The position numbers and the translations under genes were made by a program. Below the pieces are notes generated by a model, which had not been told where the DNA came from, made no database searches, and saw nothing but the letters and a program-made list of their open reading frames with translations. Below are positions 35,307 through 44,132 of a stretch of DNA of 64,000 bases, piece by piece. The stretch covers positions 381,121 to 445,120 of the forward strand of contig JAEYWP010000030.1 of assembly GCA_023428905.1 (NCBI GenBank). Reading direction: 5' to 3'. Source of the DNA: Verrucomicrobiota bacterium. GTDB lineage: Bacteria > Verrucomicrobiota > Verrucomicrobiia > Opitutales > Opitutaceae. The first letter of the stretch is position 1, and every line of letters begins with the position of its first letter.

Positions 35307-37127
35307 ATGGCTACGATTCTCGTCGTCGAAGACGACAACCTCTCCCAGCGCCTGCTCGCCAAAATCCTCGCCTCGGGCGGACATGCGGCCGTCACGACCG
35401 ACGCCGTGCAGCAAGCTTGGGAGATCCTGGAGAAGCCCACCTTTCCCGACCTCGTCATCCTCGACAACCAGCTGGCGAAGGGCTGGGGCTGGGAACTGCT
35501 CCAGCGGATCCGCACGGATCTCGTCTTTCAGCACCTCCCGGTCGTGGTTTACACCGCCCACACCGAGCGCAGCTCGATCCTCAAGTACGTGGAGTTCGGG
35601 GTGCAGGGCATGCTGGTGAAGCCCTACCGTGCCGAGGTGATCCTCGGTGAGGTGAAAAAAGCGCTCGCGGCGGACTGGATGAGCCGGCTGATCGAAGCGC
35701 CCGATGCCGCGGCCAAGCGTCTGGCGGTGGCTCCGAGCGATTACGTCAGCATGGTCACGGCCGCCGCGACCGGCCTGACCGAATCCATGCAGGAAATACG
35801 CGAGGCGGTGAAGAACCGGGCCCTCGACCCGCGGATCGACCGGACGATCAACCGCATCTCCAGCGAGGGCACCGCCCTGGGCATGCCCCTCCTGCGCTCG
35901 ACCGCCGAGCTGCTGGAAAAGGCGGTGAACAACCGCAATTCCCCGGAAATCCAAGCGCGGCTGCGCCAGCTGGAATCGCTCCAGCGCGTCCTCAAGCACC
36001 GCGCCCATCTCTACATCGGTTTCCAGGAGGTCGTTCCTCCGGTCGCCCAGCTCGAACGGGTCGCACTCCCCAGCTCTAGTCACACCCCGTCCCTCACCGC
36101 CTCTCCCATCGGTTCGTTCTGCCGCCGCACCACCGCGGCGCCCCTCTGGGCGTTTGGCCCCCAGGTCGCAGCCGCCGGTCCGGCGCGCGACGCCGGGGTC
36201 GAGGGTTGGCTCGAGTGGTCCACAGGGGAAGCCAGGCCACCCGTCGTGGCGGCAATGCTGGAGACCTTCAAGGCGCTGGGTGGACTCTCCTACACCACGG
36301 TCGAGGCGCTCGCCTCTGAAATCACCGCGCTGCCCGGGTACGAGCCGGTGTTCCTGCGCCTCGCGACCCGGCTCAGTTCACTCGACGACGAAACCACTGC
36401 GCTGGACGTTCCACTCGCGATCCATCGTCTCGGCGTTTACCGCAGCGGTGTCCTGCTGGCCTGCGCCCGCGTGGCGATTGTCCCCAAGGGTGAATCACCG
36501 TTGGACCTGAATCCGTTGCTGGTGCACACCCTCGCGAGCCTGCTCCTCGGGTATGAGCTGGCCCACGGCTTGAAGCTGAGTGAGGAAAACCTGTGCGCCT
36601 CCGCCGGGCTGGCCCGCGACCTTGGGTTCTGGTTGCTGGCGCTGCATGATCCCCTGCGCTTCGGGCTCTCGCTGGCCCGCGCCCTGACCCACGGCGGCAG
36701 CATCGTGGAGGCGGAGCGCGAGGTCTTTGGCTTTTCCCACGAGGAGGCCGGAGCCGGTTTCCTCGACCGGCACCTCTCGCTCCCCCTGCTCGAGCAGGCT
36801 GCGGGCAACCGCGGGCTTGGCGGGGAGCTCCGAAATGAGCAGGTGCCGGCGCTTGCGGCCGCGGCATTGGCCGACCTTCTGGCGTGGTGCGCTGCGGCGG
36901 ATGTGGAGGAGGAGGGCGCGGCCCTGCGTGCGACCCTCGCACGGCCGGACCACCCGGTCTGGCGGGCGCTGGCGCGTGCCGGCGTCGAGCTCCCCATGGA
37001 AATTCCGGAGCTGGTGGATACGATGCGCGACATCGCCAAGTCCGCTTACTGGAGCATCGCGGTGATCGTGCAGTGGGCCTCGCAGGACCCGAAAAGCAAA
37101 ACGGCCCACCCGAAGGTGAGCCGTTGA
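35307..37127 (+). CDS. Response regulator with HDOD-like output domain
   Basis: 606 residues. The receiver domain (1 to about 120) has ILVVEDDN, the phosphoacceptor Asp53 in LVILDNQLAKGWGW and the lysine in GMLVKPYRAE. A helical linker follows to about 250. The C-terminal half resembles an HDOD domain: ITALPGYEPVFLRLATRLSS then LAIHRLGVYRSGVLLACARV, a pattern of HD-like output domains that have lost the phosphohydrolase residues. Such proteins act by protein contacts, not DNA binding. No kinase gene is adjacent. The ATG at 35307 gives MATILVVED. Its last codons lie in a hairpin that probably terminates the convergent aminotransferase. Confidence 0.82.
   Translation: MATILVVEDDNLSQRLLAKILASGGHAAVTTDAVQQAWEILEKPTFPDLVILDNQLAKGWGWELLQRIRTDLVFQHLPVVVYTAHTERSSILKYVEFGVQGMLVKPYRAEVILGEVKKALAADWMSRLIEAPDAAAKRLAVAPSDYVSMVTAAATGLTESMQEIREAVKNRALDPRIDRTINRISSEGTALGMPLLRSTAELLEKAVNNRNSPEIQARLRQLESLQRVLKHRAHLYIGFQEVVPPVAQLERVALPSSSHTPSLTASPIGSFCRRTTAAPLWAFGPQVAAAGPARDAGVEGWLEWSTGEARPPVVAAMLETFKALGGLSYTTVEALASEITALPGYEPVFLRLATRLSSLDDETTALDVPLAIHRLGVYRSGVLLACARVAIVPKGESPLDLNPLLVHTLASLLLGYELAHGLKLSEENLCASAGLARDLGFWLLALHDPLRFGLSLARALTHGGSIVEAEREVFGFSHEEAGAGFLDRHLSLPLLEQAAGNRGLGGELRNEQVPALAAAALADLLAWCAAADVEEEGAALRATLARPDHPVWRALARAGVELPMEIPELVDTMRDIAKSAYWSIAVIVQWASQDPKSKTAHPKVSR
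37091..37125 (-). terminator. Terminator of the aminotransferase gene, inside the convergent gene's 3' end
   Basis: Arms AACGGCCCACC and GGTGAGCCGTT (one C.A mismatch) around a CGAA loop, 37100-37125. On the minus strand the stem is followed by TTTTGCTTTT. It lies 23 bp past the aminotransferase stop (37148) and within the last nine codons of the response-regulator gene on the plus strand. Confidence 0.72.
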
Positions 37128-37147
37128 AAACAGAACCCGGGGGCGCC

Positions 37148-38236
37148 TCAGGAGGCGGCCTTCGGGGTCTCGGCCAGGGCGGCGTCGAGAGACTTGATCA
37201 GCGAGGCAATGGTCGCGTCGGTCTCGTCGCCCATGTTCGAAATGCGGAAGGTCTTTCCCTTCAGCTTGCCGTAGCCGCCGTCGATCACCAGCTGGTGCTT
37301 TGACTTGAGGATCTTGTTCAGCGCGGCCGTATCGATGTTGAGCGTATTGGCGAAGCAGTTGAGCGAGAGGGAGCCGTAACCCTCCTTGGGGAAGAGCTTG
37401 AAGCCCTTGGCAAAACCCCAGTCGCGGACCTGCTGGTTCAAACGCGCATGGCGGGCGTAGCGGTTCTCGATGCCCTCGGCCTTGATGTCCTCGAGCTTCG
37501 ACTTGAGGGCGTAGAAGAGCGACACCACCGGCGTGCTCGGCGTCATCCCCGCCTCGTGGTTTTTCTGGAATTCGACGAAGTCGAAATAATAGCCGCGGTC
37601 GGCCATCGTGGCGGCGCGTTCGAGAGCCCGCTTGGAAACGGAGAAGAGCGAGAGGCCGGGGGGCAGAGCGAGGGCCTTCTGCGAACCGGTGATCAGCACG
37701 TCGATACCGAGTTCGTCCTTCTTGATCGGGAGCACGCTAAACGAACTGACCGTGTCGACGATCGAAATGACGTCCGGGAAGTCGCGCAGGACCGCCATGA
37801 TCGCCGGCAGGTCGCTCATGCAGCCGCAGGAGGTTTCGTTGTGAATCAGGGTGACGGCGTCATACTGGCCGGTGGACAGCTCCTTGCGGAGGGCGTCCGG
37901 ATCGACCGGCTGGCCCCACTCGGATTTGAGGGCGCCGGCCTGCTTGCCGCAGCGCTGGGCGACGTCGAACCACTTGTCCGAGAAGGCGCCGTTCATGCAG
38001 TTCAGCACCTTCTTTTTCACCACATTGCGCAGGGAGCCTTCCATCGTCCCCCACGCACTGCTGGTGCTCAGGTACACCGGATCCTGGGTGTAGAACAGCC
38101 CCTGGAGTTCGGGCTGCATGGATTGGTACAGCGCCACGAAATCCGTGCTGCGGTGGCCGATCATGGGCTGGGCCATGGCGCGCAGTGTCTTTTCGGAGAC
38201 AGCGATGGGACCTGGGATGAACAGTTTGTAGCTCAT
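37148..38236 (-). CDS. Class V aminotransferase (alanine-glyoxylate/serine type)
   Basis: 362 residues. It begins YKLFIPGPIAVSEKTLRAMAQP, with GHRSTDF, then IVDTVSSFSVLPI (the aspartate that contacts the pyridine nitrogen of PLP), and the PLP lysine in ITGSQKALALPPGLS. This matches the PLP-dependent class V family of serine-glyoxylate and alanine-glyoxylate aminotransferases and archaeal-type phosphoserine aminotransferase; the exact amino donor cannot be read. No SerC-like gene is in the window, so a role in serine metabolism is possible but unproven. The ATG at 38236 has a GGAG-type ribosome site just upstream. panD precedes it by 35 bp. Confidence 0.85.
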   Translation of the reverse strand: MSYKLFIPGPIAVSEKTLRAMAQPMIGHRSTDFVALYQSMQPELQGLFYTQDPVYLSTSSAWGTMEGSLRNVVKKKVLNCMNGAFSDKWFDVAQRCGKQAGALKSEWGQPVDPDALRKELSTGQYDAVTLIHNETSCGCMSDLPAIMAVLRDFPDVISIVDTVSSFSVLPIKKDELGIDVLITGSQKALALPPGLSLFSVSKRALERAATMADRGYYFDFVEFQKNHEAGMTPSTPVVSLFYALKSKLEDIKAEGIENRYARHARLNQQVRDWGFAKGFKLFPKEGYGSLSLNCFANTLNIDTAALNKILKSKHQLVIDGGYGKLKGKTFRISNMGDETDATIASLIKSLDAALAETPKAAS

Positions 38237-38271
38237 GGAGGAGAACGATGGACGGTTCGGACGGGAAAGGG

Positions 38272-38637
38272 TTATTTCGCGCTCACCTTGAGCACGCGGC
38301 TGTTGCCGTCGGCCAGCACCGCCACGCGGGGCTGCCACTGCGCCGCCTCGCGCTCGTCCACCACGGCGAAGGACATGATGGTGAGGATGTCTCCCGGCTT
38401 GCCCAGCCGCGCGGTGGCGCCGTTGAGGCTGATGGTCTTCGAGCCCGCCGGAGCGGGGATGGCGTAGGTCTCGAACCGCTCCCCGTTGGCCGTATTGCCA
38501 ATCAGGATGCGCTCGTAGGGGCGCAGCCCGACCAGGTCCATCAGGTCGGAAGCGATCGCCAGGCTGCCCTCATAATTGAGGCTCGTGTCGGTGACCTCCA
38601 CCCGGTGGAGCTTGGACTTGAGTAGATTGAGTTGCAT
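38272..38637 (-). CDS. panD: Aspartate 1-decarboxylase
   Basis: 121 residues. It is a proenzyme that self-cleaves at Gly24-Ser25 (NYEGSLAI) to make the pyruvoyl cofactor. Supporting motifs are SLAIASDLMDLVGLRPYE, NTANGERFETYAI and GDILTIMSFAVVDE. It makes beta-alanine for pantothenate and CoA. It is slightly shorter than the typical 126-127 residues but intact. It is followed by the aminotransferase on the same strand and is divergent from lpxK by 86 bp. Confidence 0.96.
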   Translation of the reverse strand: MQLNLLKSKLHRVEVTDTSLNYEGSLAIASDLMDLVGLRPYERILIGNTANGERFETYAIPAPAGSKTISLNGATARLGKPGDILTIMSFAVVDEREAAQWQPRVAVLADGNSRVLKVSAK

Positions 38638-38723
38638 GGCGTGGCCTGGGTGGCGATAGAGAACCGTTTACGAAGCGATAGCGCCTCCCCATCGTCAACA
38701 TCCAAACCCCCTTTGCCCGAGGC

Positions 38724-39923
38724 ATGTCGTCCTGGCTCCAGAGAAAGCTCAACACCTTCGAGCAGTACACGATCGACGTGATTTTCGGGCGTGCTGAGGG
38801 CATCCGCTCCATCCTCTACGCGGGGTTTCTCCAGACCTTGTCGTACCTGTTCAGTGGGATCGCCCAGTCGAGGTTCTGGCTCTACCGCAAGCGTATCCTG
38901 CATGATCAGCCCCTCGGCTGCCTCGTCGTGGTGGTGGGCAACCTGACGGTCGGCGGCACAGGCAAGACGCCGGTGGTGGAAAAGTTCGCCCGCGCCCTCC
39001 GCGACCGCGGCCGCAAGGTCGCGATCCTCAGCCGTGGCTACAAAAGCAAGTCCGCCCCGCTGTGGAAAAAATGGCTGAACGGCCTCACCGGCACGCCCGA
39101 GCCGCCGCCGCGCATCGTCAGTGACGGCGAGAAGGTGCTGCTCGACTCCGAACACGCCGGTGACGAACCCTTCATGCTGGCGCGCAACCTCCCGGGCGTG
39201 ATCGTCCTGGTCGACAAGAACCGCGTCAAAGCGGGGATGTACGCGATTCGAAAGTTTGGCTGCGACACCCTCGTCCTGGATGACGGTTTCCAATACCTGC
39301 CCCTCAAGGGCCGGCTCAACCTCCTGCTGGTCGACAAGACCAACCCCTTTGGCAACGGCTTCCTCCTTCCCCGGGGTATTCTGCGTGAGCCGATCAAGCA
39401 CCTGCGCCGCGCCAGCTACGTTTTTCTGACCAAGTCCAATGGCCAGCGAGACGAGGAGCTGGAGGAGTTGATCCAGCGGCACAACCCGGGAGTGGACGTG
39501 ATCGAGTGCGCCCACAAGCCGCAGTACCTCCAGCGTTTTGGGTCCGAGGAACGCCAGCCGCTGCAGCATCTGCGCGGTCGCCGCGTCGGCGTTTTCAGCG
39601 GCATCGCCACCCCTGAGAGCTTCGAGAAGTTCGTCAAGGACCTGGGCGGCTCGATCGTCTTTGCCCGCCGCTTCCTCGACCATTACCGCTTCGCCTACGA
39701 CGACTTTGTATCCATCTTCAGCGAGGCACTGGAGCAGAAGGTGGAGTTTATCGTCACCACCGAAAAGGACGCGGTCCGCCTGCCCGACGGGCTGCCCTGC
39801 CCGGTGCCGGTGTATTATCTGCGCCTGGAGATCGAGATCATCCGCGGCGCGGCCGATTTCGACGAGGCGGTGGGCCGTATCTGTTTCCCGGAGGCCCGGC
39901 CCCTGCCGGGCGGTCCGCCCTGA
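38724..39923 (+). CDS. lpxK: Tetraacyldisaccharide 4'-kinase
   Basis: 399 residues. An N-terminal membrane-associated helical region precedes the P-loop VVVGNLTVGGTGKTP, which is the LpxK Walker A. Later conserved parts include ILSRGYKSK, SDGEKVLLDSEHAGDEPFML, VLDDGFQYLPLKG and the C-terminal TTEKDAVRLP. It phosphorylates the lipid A precursor, supporting a Gram-negative envelope with lipopolysaccharide. It stands alone from other lpx genes here and is divergent from panD. Confidence 0.95.
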   Translation: MSSWLQRKLNTFEQYTIDVIFGRAEGIRSILYAGFLQTLSYLFSGIAQSRFWLYRKRILHDQPLGCLVVVVGNLTVGGTGKTPVVEKFARALRDRGRKVAILSRGYKSKSAPLWKKWLNGLTGTPEPPPRIVSDGEKVLLDSEHAGDEPFMLARNLPGVIVLVDKNRVKAGMYAIRKFGCDTLVLDDGFQYLPLKGRLNLLLVDKTNPFGNGFLLPRGILREPIKHLRRASYVFLTKSNGQRDEELEELIQRHNPGVDVIECAHKPQYLQRFGSEERQPLQHLRGRRVGVFSGIATPESFEKFVKDLGGSIVFARRFLDHYRFAYDDFVSIFSEALEQKVEFIVTTEKDAVRLPDGLPCPVPVYYLRLEIEIIRGAADFDEAVGRICFPEARPLPGGPP

Positions 39924-39994
39924 GGCCGTGTCCCCGTGGCTCCGCACCGGTTTCCCACTTGCCCCGCCCGGCGGCGGTGAGGTTAGGTGGGGGC

Positions 39995-41116
39995 ATGCTT
40001 ATCGATCCGCGCTTTGACCAGCTGGCCGAGGGACTGACCGCGTTCTCCACCAACCTCAGGAAGGGTGAACGGGTCCTCATCGATGCGTTTGATGTGCCTG
40101 ACCAGATTGTGATCAGCCTGATTCGCGCCACCCGCCGGCGCGGCGCCCATCCCTACGTCAACCTCCACCGGGCCCGCGTCACCCGCGAGCTGACCCTCGG
40201 GGCGGCGGAGGACCAGTTCGCCCCACACGCCGAGATCGAGCTCGCCCGTATGCAGAAGATGGATGCGTACATCGCGCTCCGCGGATCGGACAACATCTTC
40301 GAGGCCTCGGACGTCCCGCCCGACCGGGTGCAGCTCGTCAGCCGGCTGATGAAGCCGGTGCTCGACCACCGCGTGGGCAAGACCAAGTGGGTGGTCCTGC
40401 GCTGGCCGACCGCCTCGATGGCGCAGCTGGCCGGGAAGAGCACGGAGGAGTTCGAGGACTTTTATTTCCGCGTCTGCACCCTCGACTACGCGCGGATGAC
40501 GCCCGGGATGAAGGCGCTGGCCGACCTGATGAAGGCGACCGACCAGGTGCACATCCAGGGCCCGGGCACCGACCTCCGCTTTTCCATCAAGGGGATCGGC
40601 GCGCAGCCCTGCGGCGGCCTGCGCAACATCCCGGACGGCGAAGTCTTCTCCTGCCCGGTGAAGGACAGCGTTGAGGGTGTGGTGCAATACAACGCCCCGA
40701 CCGTCTACCTCGGCCAGTCCTTCGACAACATCCGCCTGGTCTTCAAGCGGGGCCGCATCATCGAGGCCACGTCCTCCAATACCAAGCGCCTCAATGAGAT
40801 TCTCGATAGCGACGACGGCGCCCGCTATATCGGGGAGTTCGCCCTCGGCTTCAACCCGCACATCCTCGAGCCCATGCGCGACATTCTCTTCGACGAGAAG
40901 ATCGCTGGCTCCTTCCACTTTACCCCCGGGCAGGCCTACGAGGGGGTGGGCAACGGCAACCGTTCCCAGGTCCACTGGGACATGGTCTGCATCCAGCGCC
41001 CCGAATACGGCGGCGGTGAAATCCGGTTTGACGGCAAGCTGATCCGCAAGGACGGCATGTTTGTCCCGAAGTCGCTCCAGAAGTTGAATCCCGAATACCT
41101 GCTGGGCGGCAAGTGA
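39995..41116 (+). CDS. M29-family metallo-aminopeptidase
   Basis: 373 residues. It has features of the thermophilic aminopeptidase family M29: RKGERVLIDAFDVP, HIQGPGTDLRFSIKG, NIPDGEVFSCPVKDSVEG, the ligand-bearing IGEFALGFNPHI, and GVGNGNRSQVHWDMV near the C-terminus. The enzyme removes N-terminal residues from peptides. The ATG at 39995 gives MLIDPRFDQLAEGL. It is 71 bp after lpxK, and the deaminase gene follows after 21 bp on the same strand. Confidence 0.92.
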   Translation: MLIDPRFDQLAEGLTAFSTNLRKGERVLIDAFDVPDQIVISLIRATRRRGAHPYVNLHRARVTRELTLGAAEDQFAPHAEIELARMQKMDAYIALRGSDNIFEASDVPPDRVQLVSRLMKPVLDHRVGKTKWVVLRWPTASMAQLAGKSTEEFEDFYFRVCTLDYARMTPGMKALADLMKATDQVHIQGPGTDLRFSIKGIGAQPCGGLRNIPDGEVFSCPVKDSVEGVVQYNAPTVYLGQSFDNIRLVFKRGRIIEATSSNTKRLNEILDSDDGARYIGEFALGFNPHILEPMRDILFDEKIAGSFHFTPGQAYEGVGNGNRSQVHWDMVCIQRPEYGGGEIRFDGKLIRKDGMFVPKSLQKLNPEYLLGGK

Positions 41117-41137
41117 GCCGCGCGGGGGGCGCAGCGT

Positions 41138-42133
41138 GTGACAGAGGCCGTACGCCGTTTTATCCGGGCGCTGCCCAAGACGGAAACGCACCTTCACCTC
41201 GAAGGAGCGCTCCCGTACGAACTGCTGCATGCCTGGCGACCGGAGCGTTACCCGGAGGCGCCCCTCTTCCGGCAGCCGCAGTTTCGGTATCCGAGTTTTC
41301 CGCACTTCGACGAGATCCTGCTCGGCCATGCGCTGCCGTGGTTCGTCTCGGCGGAGCGCTACCACGAGGCGGCCAAGGCCGTGTTTGCCCGCCATGTGGA
41401 GCAGAACGTCCGTTATGTGGAGACAAGCTTTCACCTGCCCGTGACCGGCTTCATCGGCGTCCCCGGCCCCGAAATCGTCGCCGCCATCCGGGCGGCGGTG
41501 CCGCCCGGCCTGGAGGTGCGGATCTTCGCCGGGATGCTGCGCTCCGACTACGTTGCCCCGCTCCGAAGCACGATCGACGCGCTCGGGCAATGGGAGGACC
41601 TCGCCGGGGTCGATCTGCACGGATTTGAGCAGGTCCCGACCCAGCCCTGGACCGCCTCGGTCTGGGCGCGGCTTCGCGAGCACGGCAAGGTCACCAAAGT
41701 CCACGCCGGCGAGTTCGACGGTCCCGCGCGGGTGCGTGAGGCCATCGAGGTGCTCGGCTCCACGAGGATCCAGCATGGCGTGCGTGCGATCGAGGATCCC
41801 GCGGTCGTGACCCTCGCGGCGGAGCGCGGCGTGACCTTTGACCTGTGCCCGATCAGCAACGTCAAACTCCAGGTTGTGCCGTCGCTGGCGGCGCATCCCG
41901 TGCGCGCCCTGATGGACGCGGGCGTGCGCTGCACCCTGAGCACGGATGATCCGCTGGTCTTCGCCAATACCCTGACGGACGAATACGAGGCGCTGGCCGG
42001 TGAGCTGGCCTTCACTCCGGCGGAGCTCGCCCGCCTGGCGCGGAACGGCTTCGAGGTGGCCTTGGTGCCGGAAGCCACCCGCCGGCAGTGGCTCCGGGAG
42101 GTGGAGGCGGTTCTGTCCTCGCCCCCGGCCTGA
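41138..42133 (+). CDS. Adenosine deaminase family protein
   Basis: 331 residues. It belongs to the metal-dependent amidohydrolase superfamily: THLHLEGAL near the N-terminus (HxH zinc ligands), KVHAGEFDGP, IQHGVRAIED and LSTDDPLVFANTLTDEY (the final Asp ligand). It resembles adenosine deaminases; adenine or aminodeoxyfutalosine deaminase are alternatives. The latter is less likely given classical men genes in this window. The likely start is the GTG at 41138, which gives MTEAVRRFIRALPKTETHLH; no ATG is available upstream in frame that keeps this spacing. It runs close to the next gene. Confidence 0.88.
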   Translation: MTEAVRRFIRALPKTETHLHLEGALPYELLHAWRPERYPEAPLFRQPQFRYPSFPHFDEILLGHALPWFVSAERYHEAAKAVFARHVEQNVRYVETSFHLPVTGFIGVPGPEIVAAIRAAVPPGLEVRIFAGMLRSDYVAPLRSTIDALGQWEDLAGVDLHGFEQVPTQPWTASVWARLREHGKVTKVHAGEFDGPARVREAIEVLGSTRIQHGVRAIEDPAVVTLAAERGVTFDLCPISNVKLQVVPSLAAHPVRALMDAGVRCTLSTDDPLVFANTLTDEYEALAGELAFTPAELARLARNGFEVALVPEATRRQWLREVEAVLSSPPA

Positions 42134-42159
42134 AGGCCGGAGAGAGTCTCAATCCACGC

Positions 42160-43098
42160 ATGCCCGATCCCGTCCAGTTCATCGTGCCCGAAGGCATCCG
42201 CAGAGGCCGCGCCGACAAGGTGCTCGCGTCCGGATTTTCCGAATACAGCCGGATGGCGCTGCAGCGCGCTTTCGACGACGGCCGGGTGCTCCTCGGGGGG
42301 AGGCCGATCGGGAAGGACGACACCGTGCGCGCCGGGGACGTCCTGACCTTCACCATGCCGGAGACGCGCCCCTCCGAACTCAAGGCGGTCGACATCCCCC
42401 TCGAAGTGATCTTCGAGGACGAGCACCTCCTCGCCCTGAACAAGGCCTCCGGCATGATCGTTCACCCAGGCGCCGGGACGGGCGAGGACACCCTGGTCCA
42501 CGCGCTGCTTTCGCACTGCGAGGGTGAGCTGAGCGGTATCGGCGGGGTGGAGCGTCCCGGGATTGTCCACCGCCTCGACCGCGAGACGTCCGGCGTCATG
42601 CTGGTGGCGAAAACGGACGCGGCCCACCGCGGGCTTTCGGAGCAGTTTGCCGAGCGCAGCCTGCAAAAGGAGTACCTTGCCCTGGTCGCGGGGGTGCCCT
42701 CGCTCCTCAGCGGGAGCATCCGCAAACCGATTGGTCGCAACCCCAATCAGCGACACAAGATGGCGGTGGTGGAGGGGGATCAGCGCGGGCGTGATGCCCA
42801 CACCGACTGGGAGGTGGTGGAGAAATTCGGCCGCACCGCTGCGTTGCTCCGCTGCGCGATTCATACCGGGAGAACCCACCAGATCCGCGTCCACCTGAAA
42901 TCGCTTGGGCACATCATCCTCGGCGACTTGGTGTACGGTTGGAAACCCGACGCCCGGATGAAGCTTCAGCCGGAGCGCGTCATGCTGCACGCCGAACACC
43001 TGATCGTGACGCATCCCGTCACGGGCGTCCGGCTCGACCTGCGCGCGCCTGTGCCGGCCGATTTCCAGGGGCTGCTGAAAGCCCTGCGCGCGCCGTAG
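42160..43098 (+). CDS. RluD-family 23S rRNA pseudouridine synthase
   Basis: 312 residues. An S4 RNA-binding domain at residues about 10-65 (RADKVLASGFSEYSRMALQR) precedes the catalytic domain, with the conserved GIVHRLDRETSGVMLVAKT (catalytic Asp in RLDRETSG), KEYLALVAG and GRTHQIRVHLKSLGHIILGD. RluD-type enzymes make pseudouridines in helix 69 of 23S rRNA; RluC-type specificity cannot be excluded. The ATG at 42160 gives MPDPVQFIVPEGIRRG. A GC-rich imperfect palindrome at 43107-43127 lies between it and the convergent Ppx gene. Confidence 0.93.
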   Translation: MPDPVQFIVPEGIRRGRADKVLASGFSEYSRMALQRAFDDGRVLLGGRPIGKDDTVRAGDVLTFTMPETRPSELKAVDIPLEVIFEDEHLLALNKASGMIVHPGAGTGEDTLVHALLSHCEGELSGIGGVERPGIVHRLDRETSGVMLVAKTDAAHRGLSEQFAERSLQKEYLALVAGVPSLLSGSIRKPIGRNPNQRHKMAVVEGDQRGRDAHTDWEVVEKFGRTAALLRCAIHTGRTHQIRVHLKSLGHIILGDLVYGWKPDARMKLQPERVMLHAEHLIVTHPVTGVRLDLRAPVPADFQGLLKALRAP

Positions 43099-43134
43099 AC
43101 CGTGAGGGTGGGCGGGCGCCCGCCACCGGCCAGC

Positions 43135-44073
43135 TCAGGCGTGATCCAGCGCCTGCGCGGCCACGCCCCAGCGCAGGTTGTAAACAGAATTTCGATACGC
43201 GTGCAGGCCGGCCACGTCCGCCACCGCGATCATGGTGGCGAGGGCGGCGGGCAACACGTCTGCCCGGCCGTGGGGCATGGCCGGAAGTCGGCGGCGTTCC
43301 TCCAGGGGCTCGCGGCCGATGTAGGAGAGCAGTTCGCGAAGTTCAGTGACGGTGAGGAGGGTCGCGGACTGCTCGAACGACTGGCCCCGCCGGGCTCCGA
43401 GGATGGCGCGCGCGGTGGTGAGGGTTCCGCCGGTGCCGACGGCGGCGGCGCCTGGCGGAAGATTGAAATGAAAGCCGCTCTTGATCACGACCTCCTTGAC
43501 CAATTCGGAGACGGCACGGTCCGCCTCGCGGCTGAAGGGCCGGGACGGATCGGACACAAACCGCTCTGTCAGGCGCACGCAGCCGAGCGGAAGGCTGAGG
43601 CCCTGGGCGATTCGACGGTCGCGGAACGCCAGGCATTCCAGGCTCCCGCCGCCCAGGTCGAAGAGGTAAAAGTCGCGCAGGTGAGCGAGGTCGGGGTCAC
43701 AGGTCAGCCCGCGCCCGATCAGGTTGGCCTCCTCCTCGCCGGAGAGGATCCGGACCTGCAGCCCGGTCTCGGCGGCCAGGCGCGCGCGGAAATCGGCTCC
43801 GTTCGACGCGTCCCGCACTGCGCTGGTGGCGACAAGCAGGGTCTCGCGCGGATCGAAGGCGCGCGCGTCCGCCAGCAGTTCGCGGATCGCCTCCGCGCCC
43901 CGGTTCATGCCCTCGTCGCTTAGCCGCGGGTTTTGTTTGCTGATGCCGGCGCTGATCCTGGCTTCGATCGTCCGCGCCTTCAGGGCGGTGAGTTGTCCCT
44001 GGCGCGAGCGCTGGACCACCAGCACCTTGATGGAATTGCTGCCAATATCGATGACGGCGACGGCGGCGGACAT
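43135..44073 (-). CDS. Ppx/GppA phosphatase
   Basis: 312 residues. The actin-like ATPase fold opens VAVIDIGSNSIKVLVVQ, followed by VATSAVRDASN, ILSGEEEANLIG, FDLGGGSLEC and GTGGTLTTARAI. Members hydrolyse polyphosphate (Ppx) and/or pppGpp (GppA). At about 310 residues it is the short form without the C-terminal HD domain, so function on pppGpp versus polyphosphate is open. The ATG at 44073 is used; a GTG 9 bp upstream is also possible. It follows rsmI on the same strand by 59 bp. Confidence 0.92.
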   Translation of the reverse strand: MSAAVAVIDIGSNSIKVLVVQRSRQGQLTALKARTIEARISAGISKQNPRLSDEGMNRGAEAIRELLADARAFDPRETLLVATSAVRDASNGADFRARLAAETGLQVRILSGEEEANLIGRGLTCDPDLAHLRDFYLFDLGGGSLECLAFRDRRIAQGLSLPLGCVRLTERFVSDPSRPFSREADRAVSELVKEVVIKSGFHFNLPPGAAAVGTGGTLTTARAILGARRGQSFEQSATLLTVTELRELLSYIGREPLEERRRLPAMPHGRADVLPAALATMIAVADVAGLHAYRNSVYNLRWGVAAQALDHA

Positions 44074-44132
44074 GGACTTCACGACACGGGAAAAGGAGGG
44101 CGGTGAAAAGACCGAAGATCAGCGCGGGCCGA

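Noticed and set aside
39983..41896. A 637-codon open frame on the minus strand opposite the M29 peptidase and the deaminase
   Set aside because: It crosses two genes with strong family signatures and shows no motif of its own.
43107..43127. GC-rich palindrome between the RluD-family and Ppx genes as an intrinsic terminator
   Set aside because: The stem has a bulge and no T-run on either strand, so I did not list it as a terminator.
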